Shown here piece after piece: positions 12,600 through 24,471 of a stretch of DNA of 64,000 bases. Where the stretch lies: positions 1 through 64,000 of the forward strand of contig JAGFNK010000072.1 in assembly GCA_025769875.1 (NCBI GenBank). Reading direction: 5' to 3'. Within the stretch, counting starts at the first letter, position 1. Each line of letters begins with the position of its first letter. Below the pieces are notes generated by a model. That model saw only the letters and a list, made by a program, of their open reading frames with translations. It did no database searches and was not told the origin of the DNA. Source of the DNA: Russula earlei (taxonomy: Eukaryota; Basidiomycota; Agaricomycetes; Russulales; Russulaceae). A program made the position numbers and the translations under genes.

Positions 12600-13328
12600 T
12601 TGTAGGGCGGAGGACGATCTGCCATGTCCAAATCTGCACTAAGCTCAGAGTCACCAATGGGGGCAAGTACGTATATTCAATTCGTATCGTGGATGGATGG
12701 TTTCATCGGACACTGGAGATAGAAAGCGAAAGCAAGCAAGGAGGTAACGAAGGTACGGCCGGCCGAATGATAAAAAAAGTTGGCGGCGAGGTGGCAAATG
12801 GAGACTTCTGGCCGAGAAAGGCAGAAGCTTTGTTTTCCCTCCTGAGATTCATTGGCTGCGGCTGGGCCGTGGTTGGCTGGGAGGACGAGAGGGGAAGCGC
12901 CAGTGGCAGGGTCGAGAGCCGAAGCACAAGTTGAGATCGTCAAATGCTTCGATAGATTGTAGACGTAAAGAAACACGCAACAGGGGGGCCGCCCACACCC
13001 CGGAGGTGAGATCGGGAAGGTCAAGAGTAGGTGTGGGTACAGAGCGCACATTTCGTTTCGATAAACTCGCCTTCTCAACTCTCCGAGCGACCGAGAGTGC
13101 GCGGGCGCGGCTTTGTGGCAAATTTCCCGAAAATTATATTTAATAATTTCCCTTTAATAAATGCGCTCTAACTTATTTACTTTGTTCTACTGTGCTGTGA
13201 CTGACCGCAGTGCTATCCCGTTGCCCTCCTCCTTTCCCGTGCGCTCGCACCCGTTTCAGAATCGTCGGCTCCTTTCTCTTCCTGACCTGCGGGCGCCGCG
13301 GTAGATGAGATATTATTAATAATCATAA
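12600..13328. other. Intergenic region
   Basis: No gene is seen. It lies between the start of the MFS gene and the 3' end of the DnaJ gene. It is CpG-rich, with overlapping short open frames on both strands and no recognisable family. Confidence 0.4.
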
Positions 13329-15021
13329 TCAAGTCCGCGTAAGCTCTCGGATTTTCCTTCGCACGCGGGACAACCAACTGTCGTCCGGCTGCGGCGAGAC
13401 AGAAGAAGAAAAGTGTGTCGTACCGTTGTCATGATTGTGCGGCGCATTGGATTGCGAATTCGTTGAAAACGCCGAACCATTCTCGTCACCACCACTGCTC
13501 GTGGTCGGCTTCGTACTTCGGCCTTCCACGTCATCAGCGTACTCTTGAAGAATTTCTCTTTGACGATCAGTGAGAGATCTGACAGATTGATCAACACATT
13601 GGGAAAAACAATGAGGCCGCTCTCCGAGACGCTTGCCTTGGAATTTGCACGGTGAATGTCACAAAAAGGTCACCCTTTTCTCCCCCGAATACGGGTTGTA
13701 TCCCATGATTCTTGAGAACCATTTCTTGCCCTTGTTGCGTACCGCTGGGAACGCGAACGTCCACGTCGCCGTCCAAGGTGGACACACGGACTCTTCCTCC
13801 GAGTATTGCGGTATGAAGGGGTATGCGAGCATCATGATATATATTGGAACCTTGTCTTCTGAATACCTTTGAAGCCGCAACATTCACACGCACGAGGAGG
13901 TCTCCAACAGGACCCTTGCCATAATCAGGGGCATCGCCAGCGTTAGGGACTCGAATGGTCATGCCATCCTCGATTCCTTTAGAGAATAGTACGTGATCAG
14001 ATGGCGAGCGCTCACGAATATAAGGCTAACCTGCGGGTATATCGACCTTGACACTTTTTCGACCCCTTACTTTACCAATGCCATCACATTCTCGGCAATG
14101 GTGCCCACGAGGTATCATCGTCCCAACACCTTGGCAGGTCGGACACGTGCTCGCCATCTGGAACCCGCTGTCAATTACGAATGTCCTAGTGCCTGAACCG
14201 TTACATGTTGGGCACTTGGAGCGTTGAGACCCCGCTTTGAGACCAGTTCCAGTACATGCACCACAATCGACGACTGGGTTCACTTTGATAGTCCGTGAGG
14301 TGCCTCTGGCTGCTTCCATGAAGCTCACTCCAACGCTCGCCTCGATATCTGCACCCTTGACATTCTGCGCAAAGGGAGAAGCACCTCCGCGGCCCCTCCC
14401 TCCAAATGCGCCAAAGAGTTGTTCAAAGAGGTCCGATTGTCCACCACCACGTCCAAAAGCCGACCCAAAGCCGCCTGCGAAAGGATGACGTGCAAACGCT
14501 TCTGGGTCAAAACCGGGTTGTTGAGACGCTGCACCGTACTGGTCGAATGCCGCTCTCTTCTTTTCATCCTTCAAAATCTGGGCGAGACGGTCAGGGGGAG
14601 GCGGAAACGATACGGTCGCTGACACACATCATATGCCTCTTGTATCTCAACAAACTTGTCCTGCGCATTCTTGTCGGGGTTTGTATCCGGGTGATATTTG
14701 CGGGCCAGCTGAGCTGGGAGTCAATCGAGAGGCACGACATCGAGAGTAAGACCATCACCGTACAGAAAAGTAGACTTTCTTGATTTCAGCGGGGGTCGCG
14801 TCCCTGCTCACGCCAAGGACTTGGTAGGGATCTTTCGAGGCACATGAAGGACCAGATGGGTGAAAAAATCGCTACAAGGACACGCGTATGAGATGGTATC
14901 ACAGAAATCAAGGTTTAGAGCGGGGAGTTACCTGGCCGAATTGGCTCCGGGAGCAAATTGGTAATTTCGCGTCCCGTCGATGAGAGAGGAATAAGATGCG
15001 CCTCGTATACGAAGGGTTCAT
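13329..15021 (-). CDS. MDJ1: Mitochondrial type I DnaJ chaperone (Mdj1-like)
   Basis: This is a predicted Hsp40 co-chaperone of mitochondrial Hsp70, acting in protein folding in the matrix. Six exons (15021-14932, 14871-14764, 14708-14628, 14577-14031, 13976-13631, 13578-13329) give 473 residues. The N-terminus is arginine-rich and lacks acidic residues (MNPSYTRRILFLSHRRDAK), as in a mitochondrial presequence. The J domain follows (KDPYQVLGV, then KYHPDTNPDKN with the HPD loop), then a Gly/Phe-rich segment (FAGGFGSAFGRGGG). Four CXXCXGXG zinc repeats come next: CGACTGTG, CPTCNGSG, CPTCQGVG, CRECDGIG. Last is the substrate-binding C-terminal domain (IEDGMTIRVPNAGDAPDYG). The tail is Ser/Asn-rich. 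All splice phases agree. An alternative ATG 13 nt upstream (15034) would use another frame and lose the presequence. Confidence 0.92.
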
Positions 15022-15784
15022 TGTGGAGCGAGGACATGAGTAATATGAGATAAAGGAATGAAAGCCTTGAGAAGGCAAGCGGAGGGACATGATGCGCCGA
15101 CGGGCGTGACGACGACGATGGGCGCGTGAGTCGCGTTTCTTTGGCTTTGTTTGTTGCCGTCCGATATTACAATTAATTTTTTTGTTAATTTTTTGGCTTC
15201 GTCACGTGCACTTCGCATCCGCGGGGATTTCATTCAGTTCGTTTCACTTCCGGGTCATCGCACAACCCTTTCTTCCCTCATCCTCTCCTCTCTCCCATCG
15301 GTTCCCCGGCGACTTGTCTCCGCTGGCGCTCCACGAGCACGCTGCCGTCCATTAATACATACAGTAATGTTGCATTCCAAGTTGGCGCAACTCGTGCATA
15401 GTCCATCGAACGCCGTTTCATCCTCTCGGCCATGACATTCCATGTCCCATTGCGCGACCCTACCCCGGATAGCGCACTGTGGTTACCGGCTTTCCGTAAG
15501 TTGTCGGTCTTGCACCGGCCCATCTCTCAGGCCGTCACCCTGGTTTGTGAGGTGACTGCGCCTTCGGTCACCCCATTTGTTCTCTTTCATTTACGACAAG
15601 CTTCGCACAGCCCAGAACCCAATGTATCGCCACTCCGATATTGATGTCCTCTTAGAGTTTTGAGGTCTATCCTTTATTTTAGGTTTACCACTGTGCTGTA
15701 ATATCTCTGGAGGACAAAATAAAGAGTCGGTCCAAAGAATATTCCGATGCCTAGTCACAACCGCGGACTCTATCCGCGTCAAGG
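15022..15784. other. Intergenic region between DnaJ and SET genes
   Basis: It contains the DnaJ promoter and the 3' region of the SET gene. An AT-rich patch lies at 15165-15200. Short plus-strand frames (for example 15432-15644) have no recognisable similarity. Confidence 0.4.
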
Positions 15785-16327
15785 TCAAGACGAAGATCTA
15801 GCTGCCCACCAGCCCTTTCCATATGACACCACGATTTCGTCACCCTTCCTTATTCCCTCGGCGAGACTGCAGATGCACATCCTGAGGCCGCCACCGGCGG
15901 TCCTTTGATCTGAGAATTGAGCGTTTGGCTTTTGTCGGATGCCACGGTAGTCGTTCACAAATCGGGCTTCGTTTCCCATCGTGGCGGCGTCCATCCCAAC
16001 GCTTTCACCCGGGAAGCGGTGGAGTGAAATGTCGTAGTCAGACGTTGGTCGCTCATCGGAGTGTACCTCCCCGATATACTCGGCGATAAGAGTTCGCGCG
16101 GGTATTTTCCTAACCGCAAATAAACCATGCTGCCCGTAGGCAGGGTGGGAAGGGTCTGTGATCTGGCGGATCACACCAAGAGAAGGTGGAGCTGGTGGGG
16201 ATGAGTTCAAGCGGTTTGAACTACCTCCTTTCAGAAACGACAGCGCATCGGTCGATACTGAGGGGTGAAATTTTGGAACGGTCAAGTACTGAACATGAGA
16301 GGGCCAATGTTTTGGAGGACGAGCCAT
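15785..16327 (-). CDS. SET-domain protein, probable lysine methyltransferase
   Basis: This is a protein of about 180 residues built almost entirely of a SET fold. Visible landmarks are YGQHGLFAVRKIPARTLIAEYIGEV (start of the domain, containing the usual GLFA.r.I..g..i.eY.Ge pattern), ARFVNDYRGI in the place of the RFxNHxCxPN cofactor-binding motif, and GDEIVVSYGKGWW (E..sYG) at the end. The Asn of the cofactor motif is kept, but the His-Ser/Asp-Cys part reads DYRG, as in several SET proteins that act on non-histone substrates. The ATG at 16327 is the first good in-frame start. A possible upstream exon ending near 16370 would add residues. The start codon is only about 150 bp from that of the divergent CK2 gene. 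The substrate is unknown. Confidence 0.8.
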   Translation of the reverse strand: MARPPKHWPSHVQYLTVPKFHPSVSTDALSFLKGGSSNRLNSSPPAPPSLGVIRQITDPSHPAYGQHGLFAVRKIPARTLIAEYIGEVHSDERPTSDYDISLHRFPGESVGMDAATMGNEARFVNDYRGIRQKPNAQFSDQRTAGGGLRMCICSLAEGIRKGDEIVVSYGKGWWAARSSS

Positions 16328-16479
16328 GGTCCTCAAGGCAAGAAGAAGAAAGATAAGCACTGGCACCTGAGTCGACGGAAAAGGCAGTCGCGTGGGAGAA
16401 CATTTCCAAAATTTGACTCTCTCTAGTGACTCCCGACGCTGTGCTCCGTCAGTCCACGTTCCTCCACGGTTGATCCACG
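16328..16479. promoter_or_regulatory. Short divergent promoter (SET gene / CK2 alpha)
   Basis: Only 152 bp separate the two start codons, which point away from each other, so both transcripts must start inside or close to this interval. No clear TATA box was seen. Confidence 0.5.
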
Positions 16480-17807
16480 ATGGGTCGTGTAGCGGCCACT
16501 TCAGTAGCCCGGATTTATGCGGATGTGAATGTTAAACTCGGCCCATCGTGGCACGAATATGGTGAGCTTGCGGCGATATGCTTTAGTCCAGCGTGTGCCG
16601 TTTCTTATTCCTTCTAGACAACCTACAAGTACAATGGGGTTCTCAAGACCACTATGAAATCGTGCGGAAGGTGGGACGTGGAAAGTACTCTGAGGTCTGT
16701 TTCTTTTGTATCTTTTCCATTCACCAATATGAATATCCTTCAGGTCTTCGAAGGAATCAACATCGCAAATGACGAAAAGTGTATCATCAAGGTGCTAAAA
16801 CCAGTAAAGAAGAAGAAGATCAAACGTGAAATCAAAATCCTGCAAAACCTCGCCGGTGGGCCGAATATCGTCGCTTTGCTTGATGTTGTGCGGGATCCGT
16901 TGTCAAAGATTCCCAGTCTTGTTACCGAATACGTCAACAATATCGACTTCAAGGCCCTCTATCCTCGTTTCAGTGATATGGACGTTAGATTCTACATGCT
17001 GGAGCTTTTGAAGGTAGGTTTCATCTTTTTTCTCACCACCTCATTATCTCTGATTCCGGTAGGCATTGGATTTCTGTCATTCCAAAGGCATCATGCACCG
17101 TGACGTCAAGCCACACAACGTCATGATCGATCACGAGCGGCGCAAGGTATGAAACCCCCTCCCATTACGCAGAGTTCCTTCTTTATAATCGATGTGCATC
17201 CAGCTGCGGCTTATAGATTGGGGCTTGGCTGAGTTCTACCATCCAAGGACTCAATACAATGTTCGGGTGGCCTCACGCTACTTCAAAGGACCAGAATTAC
17301 TCGTAGACTTCCAAGAATATGACTATAGTCTGGATATGTGGAGCTTTGGCTGCATGTTTGCATCAATGGTGCGCGGGCCTCTGCATGGCACGTTAATTCC
17401 ACCAATATATGAGTTACAGATTTTCAGAAAAGAGCCCTTCTTCCATGGTCATGACAACTACGATCAGCTTGTGAAAATTACTAAGGTCCTGGGAACGGAC
17501 GAACTATACGCATACCTTGAAAAATATGACATTGAACTTGATGCACAATACGATGAGATCTTGGGAAGGTGAGCGGAGTCATTCGATGCTGGGACTACAT
17601 TTTTCATGTACTTGTTCTCGCAGGTATCAGAGGAAACCGTGGACTCGTTTCATAACCTCTGAGAATCAGCGGTATATCACGAACGAAGCCATTGATTTCC
17701 TGGACAAGCTCCTTCGGTACGACCACCAGGACCGACTAACCGCTCGTGAGGCCCAGGCGCACCCCTATTTCGGTATGTTCGATTTCATGCCCACTGAGCA
17801 TGGATGA
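16480..17807 (+). CDS. CKA1: Casein kinase II catalytic subunit alpha
   Basis: This is an essential, constitutively active Ser/Thr kinase of acidic sites, acting in nucleus and cytoplasm as part of the CK2 tetramer. Seven exons (16480-16561, 16618-16694, 16744-17013, 17063-17146, 17204-17368, 17420-17568, 17624-17807) give 336 residues, the usual size for the family without an extended tail. Visible motifs are the glycine loop [12 protein letters not shown], catalytic Lys in [18 protein letters not shown] with the CK2-specific basic cluster, [22 protein letters not shown] (the CK2 DWG in place of DFG) and the substrate/activation segment [14 protein letters not shown]. The C-lobe reads [15 protein letters not shown] and [10 protein letters not shown]. 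All introns are 48-60 nt and phases agree. Confidence 0.97.
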
Positions 17808-20800
17808 CGGGCTGAACGTAGCAATCCAGATCCCGTAAGAAATTCATCAACAGTCGAAGAGAATGAAGGAACTCTGGTGTAGACCGTCATCCTCAAAATC
17901 TTCTGCATGGACCGACCAGGTTGTTAATCGCACTCACTTTAATCTCTCTGTACTTATTCTATCCAGAATTGTCTTCTAGCAGCGTCGGATGCGGGCTTGT
18001 GGCACTCAGGACACGTGCTATAATGACATACCATTCCTCTTGGAAGTGTACATCTGCTGAAAGAGCTGTTAGACCTGATCCTACCTGCTACTCGTGTGAC
18101 ATAAACATAAATGCTTTGCACATGTGACATGATCTTGTGCGGGGATCGTACATCCATGACACATACTTCAAACCAGTGCCTATTCCTTGAGGGTATGATC
18201 AGAACATCTCAGCGCATCATTAATTTTCCTCTTCTAACAGGACAAATGTTTCTGACTTCTCCGCTGCAGGGCGTGAAGTCAACCCTTCTTACCCGAGTTT
18301 CCCTCTCCGTCGGTACTTCGAATGTGCTCAATATTTGCGGGCTTAATACAAGAACGTGCAACCACAGTGTCCACTCTCAGCCAAGGACTGGATGAGGATC
18401 TGAGTTCCTGGATGATTTACCAATTTTTTTTTACACTCTTCGCGCCTCCCTTCGTCCGGATTGGTATCCCGGCCCCTGATTTGACAATGTAGGTCGGTTC
18501 TCCCTCTCGTCGTCAGAACCAGGTAATATCCTAACACCATCTCCATTCTTAGATTTCTGCCCAATGTGACAATCTCAACAACCCAACTGGGCGTTGCGGG
18601 CGTTCAGAATGCCTATTTCACCCTAAGAGTAACTATTTCAGTTAACGATTTCAAGAAAACGAGAGAACACAAGGCGATCAACTTCGGTACTTCATTTCCA
18701 AGTCCGTTAGCTGTGAACGTGCCAGTACATATTCTGACCATCGAATCCAGAGGCTGATCAGAGTAATTCTACTAGACGTCATCTCAGTCTCATTTGTCAA
18801 TCTGTCATGTTGTAGTGGGCTTCCGTCGCTATATCTGGATGGGAATGTATGAACTTTCTGAACCGAATCCTAACCTCACAATCCGACTGGTTCCGCAGAT
18901 TTACCATACCAGTCATAGTAATGGTAATGATAAACTCACTTTTTCAGGGACGGCCTTGCTCCATTGCGCGTGTCTTGCTTCTAGCATTCGACTGTTTTCC
19001 CGATCAAAAGGCAAACTTGCAACAATCGGTCTAGGAAATGGCAGGTGGAGGGTGCGGTTTAGTGATGACTACATTACTGAAGGCACAAGCTTTGCTGATA
19101 TCTCCTGCTTGGTGGGAGCAGCCCCAGAAGTACTTTGAGGTCGCCAACTGAGTTGGAGGCGCGAGGAGCAGGCATCAGGTACCATATGCCGCTTTGAAGC
19201 TGAACTGGTAAGTTGTAAGGTTCCAGCCCATTGGAGAGGTTAGACCGACTGAGTATTCTGACCGTTCTGCAGCCACCACATTTCGGCGGCTCCACTCTGT
19301 TCGGGTGCTTCTCCGCACTCCGTCTTGATTTGAACACTACTTTATATTTAAACTCAGTTTACGTACAATACCCTTCCCCTGCTGGTTTGCTTGCTAAATT
19401 CCTGTAGTGTCTCCCGGTCCGACGATGAAGACAGACATTACATGCGTGGAATTGTAATTTTTACAGTAATGCGGTTTCGGTCAGTAGTTTCTGATTGCGG
19501 GGTGGATGGGATTTGGTGTGAGTTTCCGTTTATCCGTTACTAGCCCTGTGCCATGCCATCGCAGGATTAATTGAGCCAGGAGTTTTTTTCATCCCGGAAA
19601 GGAGACGGTTATCATTTGCGTGTCGAGTATGGCCGCTGGAAGTCGCAACAGATCTCTCTCAACGCAAAGGCCTCCACAAAGTCCTGCGTCCTGGCGATGT
19701 CCTTTATGACTCCCTCACGGGCCATGCGGTAAGCTCGCGTTGCGATTTGGCGCGGATCGCTCCATGTTAGTCCCATGAAGCCGTTATGACCTTTAGTACT
19801 ACAGCATTGTGTAATGCATCATTTACCTCAACGGGACGCCAGTTTGCATTTTAACAGTTTGGGTGGGGACTACGGGTTTCTCGGACAGACCCCAGGCTCG
19901 TACGCGACACGTGCAAACGTCAAGTGCCCACGATCCACGGCCATTAAGGTTTGAAATTTCAATTTGCGTAGGCGCTGGCCTACCATAGGATCGCCGATAG
20001 ACGCTACAGGTTCTCGCGGGACGTTGTACCGGGGGTAAACCCAATCCGAATGTGCACTTACCTTGCTTATGAGCGTGTGCAGATGTTCGAGATTGTGAAG
20101 AGTCGGCAAGAGTGTCAGTCCTCAGCCCCCACCGTAGCGGCGCGGAGCCGATGACGGCTATCAGGCGCAGGAGGAGATTGGATTGATAACCGACGTTGCC
20201 ACCGCACAGATGAGAAAGCGGGACTGCCTTGAGCCCCGGGGTTTTTACCCACACGTCTCTATAGCTTTGATGGTGAACTGGAAAACAAGCGAGAATCTTT
20301 GAACCGTATCGGCGCGCGCTCTCGCGTCCCGGTCATAGAGACGAGACCAGAGTTGGCGGCCGACTACCGTCATCAAACTGACGTCATCCTAGAAACACCC
20401 CCTTGTCAAGCAAGCTCGTCGATTGGGTAAACTGAACAAGGCAAACTCTGAATTTGGGTGACAGACAAGAGTATACTGTTACATGGGGTGCGGGTCCAGG
20501 CGCCATACGTATTTAGATGTGGGAATTCCCTGCGCAAGGGTTCGCTTCTTGACATTTCCGATTGGAACACCCGGTGAGATCACGTTCTGTCGCAAGCTCC
20601 GGGGCGCTTCATTTTGGAACGTAACAATCTGCCCAAAGGTGGACCCTGCGTCCCAGACGCGCTTCGGCGCAGACAAACCTTGGCGAGTGCAGCCTGGGTC
20701 TAGATGTGATTTGCAAACACTGGACGAAGGGTTGGGGCAATCAGTGTGCGCCAATACGTGGCTTCGGTGTCAAAAAACAGGCCGCGGGCGCACTTTCCGG

Positions 20801-21364
20801 ATCAGCAGCTTCCAACGCGATGACAGTCAACATACACCGAGCGCGCCCGTGGACGAATGAAGAAGGGGTGTTAGACTGACATTATTTTGTTGCTGGGAAG
20901 TGCAGCGTTGACCGTCGAGACCACGTCCACATTATTCCATGATCTCCTCGCTTTCAATCACGATCATCTGACCAAGCACGTGTCTATCGCCAACACATCT
21001 ATCGCTCGTCTGGACTTCAGATACACATCCGCACCTGTCTGAAGAAATATATCTGTGGATCGATCAACCACTGCTGACCTTCTTCGACTCGGCGCCCCAT
21101 CTACAAAGGGTGTCAGATCGTGCTCATGTGAGACTGGGTTGTGATTCACTCACTGGATGTCCACTTCGGCTTGGGATACAGGCGGTGAGACGCAGTGAAT
21201 TGGACGGACCCGAGAAGCCCAGCCAACGGAGGGGATAGACAAGAAACCAGACGAGAGCTTGAGCAGGTCAAAATTGAGGTCCTTGTACTTGCGAAGGTAT
21301 GTGGTGAGAACGCCTGGTCTCCAACCGATCGCTCGATATAGCCTCCAGGGGCGAGAGTAGTGAG
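17808..21364. other. Long stretch without a recognisable gene
   Basis: Beyond the CK2 3' end I found no conserved domain, tRNA or transposon end. Open frames such as 18794-19138, 19823-20254 and 20483-20860 lack family resemblance and a coherent exon series. The base composition is like the neighbouring genes (CpG-rich), so it is not simply an extension of the repeat island. It may hold decayed genes or unannotated noncoding transcripts. Confidence 0.4.
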
Positions 21365-21950
21365 AGATGGAACGGAAAAGCCACTGTTGAGCTACCGGAA
21401 CACGCAGGAGTGGGCGTGCTGTACCAGCGTAGCGCGGATGTATCGGAGCATTCTGGTTCTGTTGCCGTGGTGCCAGTGGAGAGGGCTATGAACTGAAAAA
21501 CTGAGATTGGGCGGAGGTGTCTACGGTACTAGTAGGTGCGGGTGAGCGTTTGTTCCTTCAATAAGAATGCGACAAAATAGTGCACGGAGTTGGTGGCTGA
21601 TCCATTCCTCCTACACGCTCCTCGCTCTTGGACTGTCTCGGTCGCGTGGCGAAGAAGACCCAGAGAGGACTGGCAATGCGGACAGAGACGACGATGGATG
21701 GATCTACTTGGGGCTTTTGGGCGAGCCTTCAAATGGTAGGAAAGGGGTTGAACATCCCATGGCTTGGATGGGCCAAGGCTTCGCTCTCGAAAGATTTCGT
21801 TTGACACTCTGTCTCCTCGCCTTTCCCTTGTCTTTCTCCTCCTCAAAGTTCGACGAGCCTCAAGGAGCGTCGAGTGTGAGGCGTTTGACGGAGATCGTGA
21901 GGGCGAGCAGAGGGCGGTTGGCGGGCCGCTCGCTCAACAACCTGGACGCG
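21365..21950 (+). repeat. Diverged duplicate of the promoter region at 39465-39994
   Basis: Long blocks match 39465-39990 in the same orientation: GAGATGGAACGGAAAAG, TTGCCGTGGTGCCAGTGGAG, GACGACGATGGATGGATCTA and others, with small indels. At 39995 the matching copy ends at the start codon of an intact gene. Here the corresponding coding sequence is absent. The transposon-rich island lies between the two copies. Confidence 0.75.
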
Positions 21951-22118
21951 TGACGCTGCGTCGCTCAATTGGCGTTTCGAGGGAGCCAGGCCCAACGATT
22001 GTGACTCATAGATTACAACTTAGGAGTCTTAACAAGGGAGCGTAAATTTGTCTTTAAGCCGTCGCGCTTGCTCTGGATTGGATCTGTCCGATCAGAGCAC
22101 AACAGTTTGATTGAGTGT

Positions 22119-22252
22119 TGTTGGAGTTGCAGCCTTGCACTCACGTGGCGCGTGACGAACATGTGAATGTGTATGGCTTGTTTTGTATCTTTTTCCCATC
22201 CCTCAGTCTTCTACAATAAGACTGAGCACTCATTACAGTTACACCTTCTACA
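22119..22252 (+). mobile_element. Small solo LTR, 134 bp, with AGTGT duplication
   Basis: It begins TGTTGGAGTTG and ends CTTCTACA. Direct repeats AGTGT flank it exactly (22114-22118 and 22253-22257), the 5-bp target duplication of an LTR retroelement. The core block TCCCTCAGTCTTCTACAATA is shared with the 187-bp copy at 23092-23278. Confidence 0.85.
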
Positions 22253-22414
22253 AGTGTATTTTGTGCTTGATTTTCAATACAGATCTGAAATGAAACAGTA
22301 TGCCAGTGCCCATGTGCACCATGACTGCGGTGCCTCTGTGTCATGGAATGGACACACCTTGTAGACTCTCCATAAAAGCTTACTGATATGCTCTAATGTA
22401 AGTAAAAGTACTTA

Positions 22415-22820
22415 CACGACGAGCAGGAAGGGATAAGTCAAGTCTGCTTATAGTCAACTCAGTGGACAATAAAAGTAAAATATTTCAAGTGCTGAGTAGG
22501 CTCTGTTGCGGCCACAAATTATATTACATAATTAATGACCTTAGTTGAGCACAAAAAATGTGACAAATAAGGTTAAATATGGAGAGTCTACTCATTCCGG
22601 CACAACATTTACCCTAACCTGGCTAAAAGTTGTGCTGGAATGAGTAGACTTTCTATATTTAACATGTTTTGTCACATTTTTCGTGCTCAACTAAGGTCAT
22701 TACTTATGTAATATAATTTGTGGCCGCAACAGAGCCTACTCAGCACTTGAAATATTTTACTTTTATTGTCCACTGAGTTGACTATAAGCAGAGTCGACTT
22801 ATCCCGTCCTGCCCGTCGTG
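22415..22820. mobile_element. Fold-back MITE, 406 bp, with TTA duplication
   Basis: Two arms of roughly 190-195 bp, reverse complements of one another with few mismatches, are separated by a loop of about 20 bp around 22610-22630. The ends read CACGACG...CGTCGTG, and TTA occurs immediately outside on both sides (22412-22414 and 22821-22823). A 3-bp TTA/TWA duplication is typical of PIF/Harbinger elements. It has no coding capacity, so it would need a transposase from elsewhere. Confidence 0.85.
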
Positions 22821-23059
22821 TTATGTGATCCCCTCAGGGGCAATATCATCTCCTCCCATCTCCCATTCTTGCATGCTCCCACCCTGACATTCTCTTCCAA
22901 TACCAGTATGACTCCTGGTTTCTTTATGATTACCTCATACTAATCATCTCATTTTCCCTCTCCTCAGTGCTTTCTGACAATGATATTGAGGGTTACATTA
23001 ACTTTGCTAGGAGCTATCATGAAGTTCAATGGAAGAGTTCTGTTGAGGATGAGGATGAT

Positions 23060-24280
23060 TGTCATGAACCATTTCCTGGAGAGGGCCCTTGTGTTGGAGT
23101 TGTGGCCAGCCACAGTGTGACGAGTCAGTCATGTGCTCACATGGTGCGTGACAAACAAGCGGAAATGTATATAGTTCATTTTACGGAATTTTCTCATCCC
23201 TCAGTCTTCTACAATAAGACTGAGGTCAGTCACACACTCATTTACTTCACACACGTAACTGACTGAGCATTTGCTACACCTTGAAGGACCCTTCCTTATT
23301 AGAGGAAACCCAGCCTGTATGATGCCACTCTGTTTACATGACCAAAAGGGGTGAGTAGAGGTGTCCACAATATTGCAAATGCATTGTTGTGTGATTGATT
23401 CTAGGCACAATTGACATACAGCAAGCACTACTTAGTAGCAACCCTTCGAGCATTAAAAGGCAATAGTAAAGGCTCCCTAAAGACCCTTTAGGATGACCTC
23501 AAGTGCCCTACATTGGACACTGATGAAGATACTGGTGGTTTTGGGCCACCAGGGGTTTATGCAGAGGAGTGCAAAAGCACAACATGGCACATCCCTGGGA
23601 TCATTTTTGATCCCCTAATGTTTCCCACTCCCCTCAGGAGAAAATATATTCTGCTGTGCCCCTTCTTAGGTCTTGTTCAACCCACATCAAAACCAAAAAT
23701 GTCCAAAAAGCAAGAACATTTCATACTAGCTCCACAACTCCCATCTCTGAGAAAAATGCAAACACGTGACTCAATCACACACACACACACCAAAACCAGA
23801 ACAAGCACATCAGCCACATAGAGAGGCAATGTGTTATTTCTGTTGAAGTCTGAAGTCCTTCCACTATATGTTTTCATTCCTGTCTTACTTCTATTCCCGA
23901 CTCCAAAAGCGCCTAAAAAAAACATTCTCCTATTTTATTCCTTAAGTAACAGACTTGTAAAACATATAAATTAGCCTCTTATTGCCTGCCAATGTATTAT
24001 CATGTTCTTTGTTCTCAAAAAACACTGCCATGTGCACCCAACACTTTCCCCTTCTCATGCTCTACCACTGCTCCATGTTGTTTACACACATCTGTGACTC
24101 CACACCACATCAATGGTCCACCAGCCCATCTTGCCCACTCATGTATTCCCACTGCCTGGGTATCTTTTCTTCACCAGATATTATAGGCCCTAGAACACAT
24201 TATTAGACTAACCCTAAAATCCATAGAACAAACTATAATGCAATACTAAGGACCTTAATATGACTACTAGGGTCAACTCT
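23060..24280 (+). mobile_element. Broken LTR of the TGTCATG family with nested insertions
   Basis: It starts TGTCATGAACC and follows the LTR at 127-1017 up to about 23506. It then resumes at about 24188 with the block containing ATTAGACTAACC and AAGGACCTTAATATGA, and breaks off near 24280. The gap 23507-24187 (about 680 bp, no gene recognised) is an insertion or rearrangement. A small solo LTR (23092-23278) interrupts the first part. Confidence 0.65.
23092..23278 (+). mobile_element. Small solo LTR, 187 bp, with CCTTG duplication
   Basis: It begins TGTTGGAGTTG and ends GCTACA, flanked by CCTTG on both sides (23087-23091 and 23279-23283). Removing it restores GAGAGGGCCCTTGAAGGACCC, the sequence seen in the uninterrupted LTR at 30922-31883, which proves the insertion. 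It is the same family as 22119-22252 but about 50 bp longer near its 3' part. Confidence 0.9.
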
Positions 24281-24471
24281 AAGCATCAGGAAAAACCAGT
24301 CCAGTCTGTAGACACTGCTTAATTTTGTAGACACCATAGACACCATAGCACAACAACATACTATGTAGTGCTCTATAGCATCATAGTAAGTCTATATTGC
24401 TCAATGTAGTTCCAGTAGTTGATGACTATACTTATGTAGGCACAGTAGATAAAACCAAGTCTACATATCAC

